64,000 bases of DNA from DATJGR01 sp963735085 (GCA_963735085.1 CAVTJP010000005.1:1116001-1180000), one strand, 5' to 3'; shown: positions 14,598 to 23,713, counted from the stretch's first letter. Program-made: numbers and translations. Notes: generated from the letters alone by a model not told the origin.

Positions 14598-17300
14598 TCA
14601 ATGCGCTTCGTCCCAGTTTCGGCCACGCCCGACGTCGACAACCAACGCGACCTCCAGTGGCGCGGCTGATTCCATGCGCGCAACGACGCCGTCAATCAGC
14701 CTGGCGACGTCCGCATCATCCACCTCGAAGATCAACTCGTCATGAACCTGCATGATCATCAACGCGCCGATTCCCGTTTCGGCGATCCATTTATCCACTG
14801 CAATCATCGCCCGCTTGATGATGTCCGCAGCGGTGCCCTGCATTGGCGCGTTGATTGCCGCCCGTTCCGCGGCCTGACGCCGCATCCCGTTTGCGGCGTT
14901 GATTTCCGGCAAATACAGCCGCCGACCGAACACTGTTTCGACGTAGCCGTGCTGCGCGGCTGCGGCGCGGACTCCATCCATGTAGTCCCGCACGCCCGGG
15001 TAGCGGGCGAAGTACCGCTCGATGTACTCCTGAGCGACCGCGCGAGCCACCCCGAGTTGCCGACCCAGCCCAAATGCTGACATGCCGTAGATGAGTCCAA
15101 AGTTGATCGCCTTCGCGCTGCGCCGCTGATCCGCAGTCACGGCGTCGAGTGACGTGCCAAATACTTCCGACGCGGTCGCCCGATGCACATCCTGTCCGTC
15201 TGTGAATGCGCGCCTCAGACCCGCGTCGCCCGAAAGGTGCGCCATGATCCGGAGTTCAATCTGAGAATAGTCGGCAGCGACCAATGACCTTCCCGGCGGC
15301 GCGACGAACGCCTGCCGAATACGTCGCCCTTCTGCCGTTCTCACCGGAATGTTCTGCAGGTTGGGATCCATCGACGACAACCGGCCCGTTGCGGCAACGG
15401 CCTGCTGATACGACGTGTGAATGCGTTGCGTGTCGCGGTCGATCTGCAGCGGAAGTTTGTCCGTATATGTCGACTTCAATTTGGTGAGGCTGCGGTAGTC
15501 CATGATGACGCGCGGCAGCGGATAGTCGAGTGCCAGTTCTGCGAGCACCGGCTCCGCTGTCGAGGGTTGCCCACCCGGCGTCTTTCGCAATACGGGCAGG
15601 CCGAGCTTTTCGTGCAGGATCACTTGCAGTTGCTTCGGCGAGTCGAGATTGAATTCCTCGCCCGCGATTTCGAATGCCTCGTGTGCGAGCACCCCGATCC
15701 GTTCCGCCAGTTCAGCGCTCTGCGCGATCAACAACTTGCCATCCACCATCGCGCCGGATCGCTCCATACGCGATAGCACAGCGACTAACGGCATCTCGAT
15801 ATCATCGAATACTGATCGCAACCGGGGTTCGGCGACGAGTTTCGGCCACAATGCCTCATGCAGTCGGAGCGTGATGTCGACGCGCTCCGCCGCATAATGC
15901 GTCGCTCGGTCGAGCGAAACGGCATTGAAGCTGATCTGCTTCGCGCCTTTTCCGGCGACGTCTTCAAGACTGAGCGGCGTGATGCCCAGGTGGCGTTGCG
16001 CGAGATCAACCGTATCGTGGGGCGATGCAACGCTGTCGAGCACGTAGCTCTCGAGCATCGTGTCGAACGCGACGCCATCGAGTTCGATGTCGTAGCGCTT
16101 AAATACGTTCTTGGCGTACTTTACATTGTGGCCGATCTTCGCGAGATCGACATCTTCCAGCAGTGACTTGAGCCGCTCGATCACCGCAATACGAGGTAGT
16201 TGCACCGACGCAAGCAGGTCGTCATGTCCGACAGGAATGTAGGCTCCGTGTCCTGGTTCGATCGCCAGCGCGATTCCGACCAGATCCGCTCGCATGTAAT
16301 CGGGACCGCTGCATTCAATCTGGAGCGACAGCCGTCGCGCTGCGCGTATGAGTTTGATCCAACGATCGAGCGCGGCCCAATCGGTGATGGTTTCGTAACG
16401 TTCGCCTTCAGCCACGTCGGCTGCTTCGGTTCCACTCGGAGCATCGCGCTCGGGTAGCTCAGCGAGCCACGCCTTGAATTCGAACTTTTCGAACAATTCC
16501 CGCAGCCGCTCAACGTCGACCGGATCGGGCATGAGTGTTTCGATGCCGACATCAAGGCTGACGTCGCACTTGATGGTCGTCAGTTGCTTCGACAACGGCA
16601 GCATCTCAATACTCGCGCGCAGATTTTCGCCGATCTTGCCGGAGATGCCCTCCGCGTGCGCCACCACCTCTTCGAGACTGCCGTATTCAGCGATCCACTT
16701 TGCGGCGGTTTTGGGACCCACCTTCGGCACGCCCGGAATGTTGTCGGACGTATCACCCGTCAACGCCAGATAATCGACGATTCGTTCCGGCGGTACACCG
16801 AATTTGGCGATCACGCCTTCACGATCGAGGCGCTTGTCGGTCATGGTGTCGATCAGTGTGACGTGGTCGCTGACCAGTTGTGCGATGTCCTTGTCGGACG
16901 TCGATATGACGACTTCGCGCTTCCGGGCCGTCGCCTCCTGCGCCAGCGTGCCAATGACGTCATCCGCTTCGACACCTTCAACCGCCAGCAGCGGCAATCC
17001 CATCGCCCGAATGATGTCGTGAATCGGAGCGATCTGGACCCGCAGATCGTCCGGCATCGATGGGCGATTTGCTTTGTATTCGGCAAATAGATCGTTGCGA
17101 AACGATTTGCCTTTGGCATCGAACACCACCGCGATCGGACTACCCGCATAGTCTTTTGCGAGCTTGCGCAGCATGCCGATCACGCCGCGAATCGCGCCGG
17201 TGGGAAATTCACTCGACGTGGTCAGCGACGGCAGCGCGTGGAAGGCTCGGAACAGGTACGACGATCCGTCGACGAGCACCAAGGGTTTGTCGTGGATCAT
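14598..17300 (-). CDS. polA: DNA polymerase I, with degenerate 3'-5' exonuclease site
   Basis: A full-length Pol I of 900 residues. The N-terminal 5'-nuclease domain is intact (LVLVDGSSYLFRAFHALP at about 7-24, EGVEADDVIGTLA, LTGDTSDNIPGVP). The C-terminal polymerase keeps motif A DYSQIELR, motif B KAINFGLIYG and motif C QVHDELIFE. The middle domain aligns along its length with the E. coli 3'-5' exonuclease, but catalytic residues are replaced: Asp355 by Gln327, Asp424 by Ala396 and Asp501 by Arg473. Glu357 (Glu329) and Tyr497 (Tyr469) remain. The enzyme should therefore lack proofreading. The start overlaps that of the divergent DUF2782 frame; a TTG four codons upstream is possible. Confidence 0.96.
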   Translation of the reverse strand: MIHDKPLVLVDGSSYLFRAFHALPSLTTSSEFPTGAIRGVIGMLRKLAKDYAGSPIAVVFDAKGKSFRNDLFAEYKANRPSMPDDLRVQIAPIHDIIRAMGLPLLAVEGVEADDVIGTLAQEATARKREVVISTSDKDIAQLVSDHVTLIDTMTDKRLDREGVIAKFGVPPERIVDYLALTGDTSDNIPGVPKVGPKTAAKWIAEYGSLEEVVAHAEGISGKIGENLRASIEMLPLSKQLTTIKCDVSLDVGIETLMPDPVDVERLRELFEKFEFKAWLAELPERDAPSGTEAADVAEGERYETITDWAALDRWIKLIRAARRLSLQIECSGPDYMRADLVGIALAIEPGHGAYIPVGHDDLLASVQLPRIAVIERLKSLLEDVDLAKIGHNVKYAKNVFKRYDIELDGVAFDTMLESYVLDSVASPHDTVDLAQRHLGITPLSLEDVAGKGAKQISFNAVSLDRATHYAAERVDITLRLHEALWPKLVAEPRLRSVFDDIEMPLVAVLSRMERSGAMVDGKLLIAQSAELAERIGVLAHEAFEIAGEEFNLDSPKQLQVILHEKLGLPVLRKTPGGQPSTAEPVLAELALDYPLPRVIMDYRSLTKLKSTYTDKLPLQIDRDTQRIHTSYQQAVAATGRLSSMDPNLQNIPVRTAEGRRIRQAFVAPPGRSLVAADYSQIELRIMAHLSGDAGLRRAFTDGQDVHRATASEVFGTSLDAVTADQRRSAKAINFGLIYGMSAFGLGRQLGVARAVAQEYIERYFARYPGVRDYMDGVRAAAAQHGYVETVFGRRLYLPEINAANGMRRQAAERAAINAPMQGTAADIIKRAMIAVDKWIAETGIGALMIMQVHDELIFEVDDADVARLIDGVVARMESAAPLEVALVVDVGRGRNWDEAH

Positions 17301-17343
17301 GAATTGGGTCAAGATTAGGTCGTCGTGGACTCTATCACAGCAT

Positions 17344-17649
17344 GTGAATTCAGTGGCTCAGACCAGGCAACGGCACGGCTGGATCGCGGCCGCGCTGCTT
17401 CTAGGCGCGATCGGACAAGCTCGCGCGGCCGATGTTGCCCAGGACATCAAGGGACCGGACGTCACGATCGTTGTCGGCGAACAACGAACGGTGTACGAGT
17501 ATCGGCAAGCTGGCGAGCTCCGGATGATCAAGATCGTTCCGAAGCATGGGAAGCCCTACTACCTGGTGCCCCGTGACAGCACTCGAGGATTCGGCGATCT
17601 CGACAAGGCTGATATGTTGATCCCGAGTTGGAAGATCATCGAGTTTTAA
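17344..17649 (+). CDS. DUF2782 family protein, exported
   Basis: About 101 residues with a signal peptide (WIAAALLLGAIGQARA). The mature part contains the family signature from GPDVTIVVGEQRTVYEYR through MIKIVPKHGKPYYLVP. The function is unknown. DUF2782 genes next to polA and thrB are usual in Pseudomonas-like genomes, as here. The start is uncertain: GTG 17344 fits the signal peptide best, GTG 17353 is shorter, and ATG 17299 would overlap the polA start on a shared CATG. Confidence 0.78.
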   Translation: MNSVAQTRQRHGWIAAALLLGAIGQARAADVAQDIKGPDVTIVVGEQRTVYEYRQAGELRMIKIVPKHGKPYYLVPRDSTRGFGDLDKADMLIPSWKIIEF

Positions 17650-17658
17650 GCAAATCCA

Positions 17659-18636
17659 GTGGCTGCGTTAACTTCACTCAACGAGTTCGACCTCGAGGAC
17701 CTGCTCGCCAAATACGAATTAGGCGGAGTGGAGCGTTTTTGGCCGGCGTCCGACGGTGCGGAGAATTCCAACTACTACGTGCGCGTTGCGTCGAGCCACG
17801 GACCACACGACATAGTGGTGACGATGCTCGAGCAACGACCACACTCGGGCTCGATGTTGGTTCACTTGCTCGACGCATGCGCAGACGCTGGGCTGCCAGT
17901 CGCACCGATCATTCGCAATCGTCATGGCGCACCGAACGAGCAGATCAATGGCAAACCAGCGATCGTTGCGCCGCGTTTATGCGGAAGGCACGTCGTCAAT
18001 CCGACCATACGACAATGTGAATCCGTTGGGCGGTTCCTGGCGAGATTTCATAAGGCAACCTCTTCGCTGAGCGCGCAAGCTCCGGATCATCCATGCGGCG
18101 AAGCCTGGCTTGCGCAGCATGTCGAACTGGTTCGCGGCGAGATTCCTTACGCCGATTTTCGGATGGCGCGGGACATCGTGGAAAGCATTGGCTCAATGTT
18201 GCGGCGGGAGGATGTCCAACGACTGCCTCGCGGCATCATCCATGGAGATATTTTCAGGGACAGCGTCCTGTTTTCGGAGCGTGGACTCACCGGTGTGCTC
18301 GATTTCCATCATGCCGCTGCGGGCTACTGGATCTATGACCTGGCGGTCGCCGCAAACGACTGGTGCAACGACAATAGCGGCGTTCTCGATTCCGATCGAA
18401 CGCTAGCGCTGCTGCGCGCGTATCACGCGATCCGGCCGCTGACGCCCACGGAAGCATGGCATTTCCCGATGTTCGCCCTTTACGCAGCAGCCGCGTTCTG
18501 GCTGTCGCGCCTAACGGTCGACATGAGGCGCAAGTCGCAGCCACGAGCTCGCGTCAACAACCCGGAAGAGTTTCAGCGAATCGTTCAGCAGCACGCGGCT
18601 CGCTTCTACTATTTGGACGCGCGGCTACTCGCCTGA
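17659..18636 (+). CDS. thrB: Homoserine kinase, ThrB (aminoglycoside-phosphotransferase fold)
   Basis: A 325-residue kinase of the APH-fold ThrB type that phosphorylates homoserine in threonine synthesis. The ATP-site region is AENSNYYVRV (35-43) with IVVTMLE. The catalytic loop is HGDIFRDSV at 195-203, and the metal aspartate is in VLDFHHA (Asp215). The usual loop reads H-x-D followed five residues later by Asn; here that Asn is Ser202 (AGC). The start is GTG at 17659, nine bases after the DUF2782 gene. Lack of neighbouring threonine genes is normal for this locus. Confidence 0.85.
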   Translation: MAALTSLNEFDLEDLLAKYELGGVERFWPASDGAENSNYYVRVASSHGPHDIVVTMLEQRPHSGSMLVHLLDACADAGLPVAPIIRNRHGAPNEQINGKPAIVAPRLCGRHVVNPTIRQCESVGRFLARFHKATSSLSAQAPDHPCGEAWLAQHVELVRGEIPYADFRMARDIVESIGSMLRREDVQRLPRGIIHGDIFRDSVLFSERGLTGVLDFHHAAAGYWIYDLAVAANDWCNDNSGVLDSDRTLALLRAYHAIRPLTPTEAWHFPMFALYAAAAFWLSRLTVDMRRKSQPRARVNNPEEFQRIVQQHAARFYYLDARLLA

Positions 18637-18661
18637 AGCATCGAAGGGGTAATCGTTTCGT

Positions 18662-19306
18662 TCAGAGTCGTTGAGCGATCGACTCATAGGCGACGAGAAT
18701 TCTATCAGGCTGATGCGGTGGCTTCATGAAGCCAATATAGCGGCCCTTGGGATCTACAATAACGATGTTTGTCGTGTGATCGATTGTGTAGCCACCCTTC
18801 GCATCCGGGACCTTCATGAATGCAACGTTGAGCTGTTTGGCGAACCCCGCCAGCGCTTCGCGCGAACCGGTAATGCCGGTGAACCGCGGCGAGAATGCCT
18901 TGACGTATTTACCTACGGCAGCGCTATCGTCGCGCTCTGGATCCACTGATACGAAATAGATCTTCAGCCGATTCAGCAGATCGTGCCGATCCGCGTGCGC
19001 CAGCCTATTTTCCACCTGCGCAAGTGCTGACAATGTTACCGGGCAAACGTCGGGGCACGCGGTGAAACCGAAGTACAGCAAGGACCAATGTCCGGAGAGG
19101 CTGGCGTTGTCGAACGCAACGCCGTTCTGATCGGTGAGGTGAAACGGCGCAAGGACGCGTGGCGCCGGCAGCAGATAGGTGCCTTGTTCGCGCAGCGCGG
19201 CGGCGTTGAGCAGCGGTTGCCGTGTAACGCTGTAAAACTGTACAGCGACAACGACCACAATGAACGCGACGCATAGCGCGACCGTCGCGCGAACACCGCG
19301 ACTCAC
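18662..19306 (-). CDS. SCO1/SenC family copper chaperone
   Basis: A 214-residue membrane-anchored thioredoxin-fold protein. The transmembrane anchor is at about 8-26. The copper ligands CPDVC (84-88) and His177 (TIDHTTN) are present. SCO proteins deliver copper to the CuA site of cytochrome c oxidase subunit II. The start overlaps the ctaB stop by 4 bp (ATGA). It is the last gene of the oxidase-assembly run SURF1-21243-ctaA-ctaB-SCO. As no cox11/ctaG is present in the block, SCO is the only copper chaperone seen here. Confidence 0.93.
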   Translation of the reverse strand: MSRGVRATVALCVAFIVVVVAVQFYSVTRQPLLNAAALREQGTYLLPAPRVLAPFHLTDQNGVAFDNASLSGHWSLLYFGFTACPDVCPVTLSALAQVENRLAHADRHDLLNRLKIYFVSVDPERDDSAAVGKYVKAFSPRFTGITGSREALAGFAKQLNVAFMKVPDAKGGYTIDHTTNIVIVDPKGRYIGFMKPPHQPDRILVAYESIAQRL

Positions 19307-20250
19307 GCGGGGTTTCCGGAGATCGCCTGAAAATTGATTCCAGAATGCGCAGCCGCAAGACCGGTCGGATAGTAGTGGTCAACGAGCAGCGCGACGAACA
19401 ACAGCATCAGGTAGAGAATTGAATAGCGGAAGGTCTCGATCGGTGCTCGCGGGTTCTTGGCGCGCAGCAACGTGACTGCCCAATACAGAAATCCGATTCC
19501 AAGCGACACGGCCGCCGCCAGGTAAATGAATCCGCTCATCGCAATGAGAAAGGGCAGCAGACTGACTACGATCAGGATCAGCGTGTAGAACAGGATGTGC
19601 CAACGTGTGTAGACCTCACCGTGCGTGACCGGCAGCATCGGAATCTTGGCGTTTCGGTATTCCTCCTTTCGGTCGAGGGCCAGCGCCCAAAAGTGCGGCG
19701 GCGTCCACGCGAAGATTATCAGTACCAGCAGCAATGAACCGGGCTCCACGCTGTTGCTGACGGCAGTCCAACCAAACAACGGAGGCGCGGCACCGAACAA
19801 ACCACCAATCACAATATTCTGCGGCGTCGCGCGCTTGAGAAATAACGTGTAGACGATGCCGTACCCGAGCCACGATGCAAAGTTCAACCATGCCGTCAGC
19901 GGATTGACCAGTTCATAAAGCACTAGCATTCCCGCGACGCCTGTCAACGCCGAGAACACCATGCCCTGCATTGCAGTGACTCTGCCAGTGGCAACCGGAC
20001 GATCGTGCGTGCGCGCCATGCGCGCATCGATCTCGGCATCGGCGATGTGATTGACGACGGCCGCGGAGCCTGCAACTAACGCGATGCCAAGTGTTCCGAA
20101 CACCAAGGTGTACGTCGGCACCATGCCGGGTGTCGCCAGAAACATTCCGACGATCGCGCACAGCAGCATCAACAACACGACACGCGGCTTGCACATCTCC
20201 AGATAATCGCGCCATGTCGCACGAGCATTCGGCGCTGCAAGCTCACTCAT
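19303..20250 (-). CDS. ctaB: Protoheme IX farnesyltransferase (heme O synthase)
   Basis: A 315-residue UbiA-family integral membrane prenyltransferase. The first aspartate-rich motif is NHIADAEIDARMARTHDRP (prenyl diphosphate and Mg binding), and the second cytoplasmic loop is YTLFLKRATPQNIVIGG. Multiple hydrophobic helices are present. It farnesylates heme b to heme O, the substrate for the heme A synthase encoded just upstream. The start overlaps ctaA by 8 bp. Also named cyoE. Confidence 0.95.
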   Translation of the reverse strand: MSELAAPNARATWRDYLEMCKPRVVLLMLLCAIVGMFLATPGMVPTYTLVFGTLGIALVAGSAAVVNHIADAEIDARMARTHDRPVATGRVTAMQGMVFSALTGVAGMLVLYELVNPLTAWLNFASWLGYGIVYTLFLKRATPQNIVIGGLFGAAPPLFGWTAVSNSVEPGSLLLVLIIFAWTPPHFWALALDRKEEYRNAKIPMLPVTHGEVYTRWHILFYTLILIVVSLLPFLIAMSGFIYLAAAVSLGIGFLYWAVTLLRAKNPRAPIETFRYSILYLMLLFVALLVDHYYPTGLAAAHSGINFQAISGNPA

Positions 20251-21250
20251 CGGGGGACCTCGCTCGGAAGGAGCGATAGTTTACTGCAATGACTCCGAGC
20301 AACAAGAGTGCCCCTGTGCCGTTGTGTGCTGTTGCGACCGCCAGCGGCAACGCGAACTCGACGTTGGTGATTCCGAGTGCGATCTGGGCCGTCAACAAAG
20401 CTAGTACCGCGATGCCGAGGGTCCTGCTGTCGCGCTGGATGACAAGACGAATCGCCAATGATCCGACGGTCAAAAATACCAACAGCGCGCCAATTCGGTG
20501 CCCCATATGAATCGCAACTCGCGCACCGTTGTCGAGCAATCCGCCAAGATAGTTTGGTCCAATATGTTGGAAAAAATTAAAGCCGGCCGCAGCATCCATC
20601 GGTGGCCACCACTGGCCCTGACAGGTCGGGAAATCGGGGCAGGCCAGGGCGGCATAGTTGGAGGTGGTCCAGCCGCCGAGCGCTACTTGAACGACGACCG
20701 CCGCCAACGCAACGACTGCATGCCACCGAAGGCGTGCACCGAGAGGATGTAGCGCGCTGGATCGCAGATACAGCAGCCACAACAAGCTCAATGTCGCGAA
20801 ACCGCCAAGCAAGTGCGTCGTAACTACCTGCGGCCACAACTTCAGCGTGACCGTCCACATCCCGAATGCGGCCTGTAAGATCACCAACCCAACAAGTCCC
20901 AGCGGCAATTTCAGCGGCACGTTCGCCGACCGCCCACGAAACGCAACGGCGGCCAGGGCAACGATCAAAAGCCCGAGAGCCCCCGCGAAATACCGATGAA
21001 CCATTTCGGGCCACGCTTTGCGAGCCTCGAACGGCGCATGCGGAAATCGCGCCTGCGCAGTCTCCACGTTTGCGGCCGCACCGGGTACAGACAGATAGCC
21101 GTAGCAGCCGGGCCAGTCCGGACACCCGAGTCCGGCGTCCGACAATCGGGTGAACGCGCCGAGCACCACAACTACGAATGCCAGTGCCGTCCCGAGCGCG
21201 GCACCGCGACGTAGCCACGTCATCGTCGCATCTGCGGATCGATCAACCAA
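20243..21250 (-). CDS. ctaA: Heme A synthase, COX15/CtaA family
   Basis: A 335-residue membrane protein with about eight hydrophobic helices. The histidine sites typical of COX15/CtaA are present: VHRYFAGALG, TTHLLGGF, HMGHRIGALL and TAHNGTGALL. It oxidises heme O to heme A for the aa3 oxidase. It lies between the thioredoxin-like assembly gene (overlap 8 bp) and ctaB (overlap 8 bp), so the run is likely translated as a coupled set. Confidence 0.94.
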   Translation of the reverse strand: MVDRSADATMTWLRRGAALGTALAFVVVVLGAFTRLSDAGLGCPDWPGCYGYLSVPGAAANVETAQARFPHAPFEARKAWPEMVHRYFAGALGLLIVALAAVAFRGRSANVPLKLPLGLVGLVILQAAFGMWTVTLKLWPQVVTTHLLGGFATLSLLWLLYLRSSALHPLGARLRWHAVVALAAVVVQVALGGWTTSNYAALACPDFPTCQGQWWPPMDAAAGFNFFQHIGPNYLGGLLDNGARVAIHMGHRIGALLVFLTVGSLAIRLVIQRDSRTLGIAVLALLTAQIALGITNVEFALPLAVATAHNGTGALLLLGVIAVNYRSFRARSPDE

Positions 21251-21794
21251 TGTGCGACACCTTCAGCAGCTGCTTCAAATCTTCCAGCACGGGCTTGCCC
21301 GCGCTTGCGTAGCCATATCGCAACACGAGATTGCCCAGTGGGTCGACAATGTAGACGCCGGGGTGTAGGCCCACGCGGCAGGTGAAGTGCACCAACTTTG
21401 GATACGCATCCAGTCGAGGGTCGATTGGTGTATCGCCAAGCGCAACAATGCCGCGACGCACGCGGGACGCATCGCGGCCCAATAGGACGTGCAGTTGTCG
21501 CAGTTGATGAACCGCGGTCTGACACGCAGCGGTACAACCGTCGGCCGTTACCACCACCAACCACCACTGGCCGCTGTTTAGCATCGAGGTCGCGCCATCT
21601 GAGGCGGTAAGCCGAAGCTCACCTACGGACCTGATCGGGTCCAGCAACTCACCATGGTTAGTGGTCGCCCAAGGTGTGGTCGAGCGCGAGGACTCATACA
21701 GCCAGAATGCCCCGAACACCGGCAAGATTCCGATCGCGAACAACACGATAAGCATGATCCGGTTGCGACGGGCCAAACGATTATCCAACGTCAC
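21243..21794 (-). CDS. Membrane-anchored thioredoxin-like protein, cytochrome oxidase assembly locus
   Basis: About 183 residues. One N-terminal transmembrane helix (IMLIVLFAIGILPVFGAFW) is followed by a soluble domain reminiscent of SCO/thioredoxin folds. TADGCTAACQTA carries a CxxxC pair like the SCO copper site, but the partner histidine is not evident. The GTG at 21794 overlaps the SURF1 stop (GTGA) and is preceded by GAGGA. Homologues occupy the same place between SURF1 and ctaA in Pseudomonas. The function is unknown, probably oxidase maturation. Confidence 0.75.
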   Translation of the reverse strand: MTLDNRLARRNRIMLIVLFAIGILPVFGAFWLYESSRSTTPWATTNHGELLDPIRSVGELRLTASDGATSMLNSGQWWLVVVTADGCTAACQTAVHQLRQLHVLLGRDASRVRRGIVALGDTPIDPRLDAYPKLVHFTCRVGLHPGVYIVDPLGNLVLRYGYASAGKPVLEDLKQLLKVSHIG

Positions 21795-22483
21795 TCCTCG
21801 CGTCCTCCGCGGACACCCCACGCCACGAATGCGACCACCAGTGCGATTGCCATCGCAAACCACTGCACCGCATAGCCGATGTGCTGCGTAGACGTCATCT
21901 CTTGACCCACCACGATTGGCTTCAAACTACCCGGTTGCCCCTCTTCGAGCCTGAACTCTTCCGGCATTGCCCCACCGATTGCGTCGGCCATCCGCGCACC
22001 ATCGAAATGCTCGACGCGCTTCGGCCAGCCGTCATCCCATACGCTGGTGTCTGCTATTGCGGCGCTCACAGACCAAAGCATGCAGACGATGCTCACTTTG
22101 CCTGGCGGCGGCGGCGCATCCGGCAATTCGCTGCGCAGCGGCGGCGCAAGAATCCAACCCCTATCCACCAGCACCCGCTTGCCGCCGACCGTGTAGAACG
22201 GTGTTACCACAACGTATCCGGTTCTCCCGTGGCGCGTGTAGTTGTCGAGCAGAAACTGCCGGTCCCTTTCATAGCGACCTTCGAGCCGCACGCGGGCGAA
22301 AGTTGGCGCATGGGCCAACTCACTCTCATCAATTGGCAGCGCTCCGAAGCTCGCGAGGCGTGCATTTTCGATGGCACGCTTCTGCGCGGCCCGATCGATC
22401 TGCCAGAAACCAAGACCCACGATCAACGGTAGCAACAGTGCAACCAGGATGGTCATCCTCAAACCCGGACGGAAGCGAGGCAT
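21791..22483 (-). CDS. SURF1 family cytochrome oxidase biogenesis protein
   Basis: A 230-residue protein with the SURF1 topology. There is an N-terminal transmembrane helix (ILVALLLPLIVGLGFWQIDRA), a large periplasmic domain with VVVTPFYTVGGKRVLVDRGW, and a C-terminal helix (YAVQWFAMAIALVVAFVAWG). Bacterial SURF1 assists heme A insertion into CtaD. It is divergent from the small DUF2909 gene and heads the assembly run. Confidence 0.92.
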   Translation of the reverse strand: MPRFRPGLRMTILVALLLPLIVGLGFWQIDRAAQKRAIENARLASFGALPIDESELAHAPTFARVRLEGRYERDRQFLLDNYTRHGRTGYVVVTPFYTVGGKRVLVDRGWILAPPLRSELPDAPPPPGKVSIVCMLWSVSAAIADTSVWDDGWPKRVEHFDGARMADAIGGAMPEEFRLEEGQPGSLKPIVVGQEMTSTQHIGYAVQWFAMAIALVVAFVAWGVRGGREE

Positions 22484-22554
22484 GAGGCGATCCTTACTGC
22501 AGCGGGCTAGCTGCGTTAGAGTGGCCCCACTGTTTTCCTCGTTGCGGCACCAGC

Positions 22555-22776
22555 GTGTTCCTCAAAGCCATCATTGTTTTTCTACTGCTCGGCGTGCTCG
22601 GGAGTCTGTTCACGAGCCTCGGGTTCCTGTTCAAAGACAGCGGAAGCCCGGGATCGAAACGCGCGCTATATGCCCTCGGTGTGCGGATTGGCTTCGCAGC
22701 CGCACTGTTGATTGCGGTCGGTTATGGCCTCGCGACCGGCCAGTTGGCGTTACACGCCCCTTGGATGGGCCGCTAG
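22555..22776 (+). CDS. DUF2909 family twin-transmembrane protein
   Basis: A 73-residue protein that is almost entirely two membrane helices: FLKAIIVFLLLGVLGSLFTSLGF and IGFAAALLIAVGYGLA, joined by a short polar loop with KDSGSPGSKR. The start is GTG at 22555. It matches DUF2909, small proteins found between oxidase subunit III and SURF1 genes. A role in oxidase assembly is plausible from position only. Its stop codon lies in the palindrome at 22767-22782. Confidence 0.8.
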   Translation: MFLKAIIVFLLLGVLGSLFTSLGFLFKDSGSPGSKRALYALGVRIGFAAALLIAVGYGLATGQLALHAPWMGR

Positions 22777-22782
22777 CGGCCC
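22767..22782. terminator. Palindrome between convergent DUF2909 and ctaE genes
   Basis: GGGCCGCTAGCGGCCC is a perfect 16-bp palindrome overlapping the DUF2909 stop and ending seven bases before the ctaE stop. It could act as a bidirectional transcription barrier for the two convergent genes. There is no T-run, so the terminator call is weak. Confidence 0.4.
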
Positions 22783-22789
22783 GCAATCA

Positions 22790-23713
22790 TCAGAGCACGT
22801 AGACAAACAGAAACAGGCAGACCCAGACCACATCCACGAAGTGCCAGTACCATGATGCCGCTTCCAACCCGAACTGATCGTCCGGTTTGAAGTGACCACG
22901 CATCGCTCTGAATAACTGCATCAATAATATGAACGCGCCGAGCGTGACGTGGAAACCGTGGAATCCGGTGAGAATGAAAAACGTCGAGCCATAAATGCCG
23001 GAACCCAACGTCAAGCCGAGTTCCGTGTATGCGTGGTGATATTCATACCCCTGCAGAGTCAGGAACAGTACGCCGGCGATGACCGTGACCAGCAACCAGA
23101 ACATCAGCGCGCCACGCTTACCTGCCTTTACCGCACTGTGTGCGAAGTGGACCGTGAAGCTCGACGACAGCAGAATGACCGTGTTCCAGAACGGAAGATA
23201 GCTGAGCCAAGTGCTGACTCCTCGCGAAGCCATCGATTCGTGGGGACCTGTAAAAACGCTTGGATCCGGGTTGTTGATCACCGGCCAGGTGGGTGAGAAG
23301 TTCGGCCACAGATACTCGCCGGTAATCCCTTTGGCGCCTTCACCACCCAGCCACGGCACCACGAAGTGACGCGCGTAGAACAGCGCGCCGAAGAACGCAC
23401 CGAAGAACATCACCTCCGAAAAGATGAACCATCCCATTCCCCACACGAATGAGCGCTTGACCTGCGCGTTCGGAATACCAGCGTGGTTCTCCTGAATAAC
23501 CTTTGTGAACCAGAAGAACAGGACCAGCGCGAGTACAGTCACGCCGGCGTAGAACATCATGCGGTTCGGCGACTGCCCGATTTCGATCATGTTGAGCCAG
23601 TGGCCTAGACCGCCCAGAAATAGAAAAATGCCGAGCGCCACGAAGACCGGATACCAACCGTTGTGCGGTACGAAGTACACCGAGTTATCTTGATTGTGGT
23701 CTTGTGTCGCCAT
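22790..23713 (-). CDS. ctaE: Cytochrome c oxidase subunit III
   Basis: A 307-residue membrane protein. The conserved subunit-III regions are visible: KRSFVWGMGWFIFSEVMFFGAFFGALFYAR (early helices with the SE pair), a long insert loop, TGFHGFHVTLG, and the C-terminal YWHFVDVVWVCLFLFVYVL. Length and the HFVDVVW end fit the aa3 type. Only 57 bp separate it from ctaD, so there is no room for ctaG, which normally sits here. Confidence 0.96.
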   Translation of the reverse strand: MATQDHNQDNSVYFVPHNGWYPVFVALGIFLFLGGLGHWLNMIEIGQSPNRMMFYAGVTVLALVLFFWFTKVIQENHAGIPNAQVKRSFVWGMGWFIFSEVMFFGAFFGALFYARHFVVPWLGGEGAKGITGEYLWPNFSPTWPVINNPDPSVFTGPHESMASRGVSTWLSYLPFWNTVILLSSSFTVHFAHSAVKAGKRGALMFWLLVTVIAGVLFLTLQGYEYHHAYTELGLTLGSGIYGSTFFILTGFHGFHVTLGAFILLMQLFRAMRGHFKPDDQFGLEAASWYWHFVDVVWVCLFLFVYVL

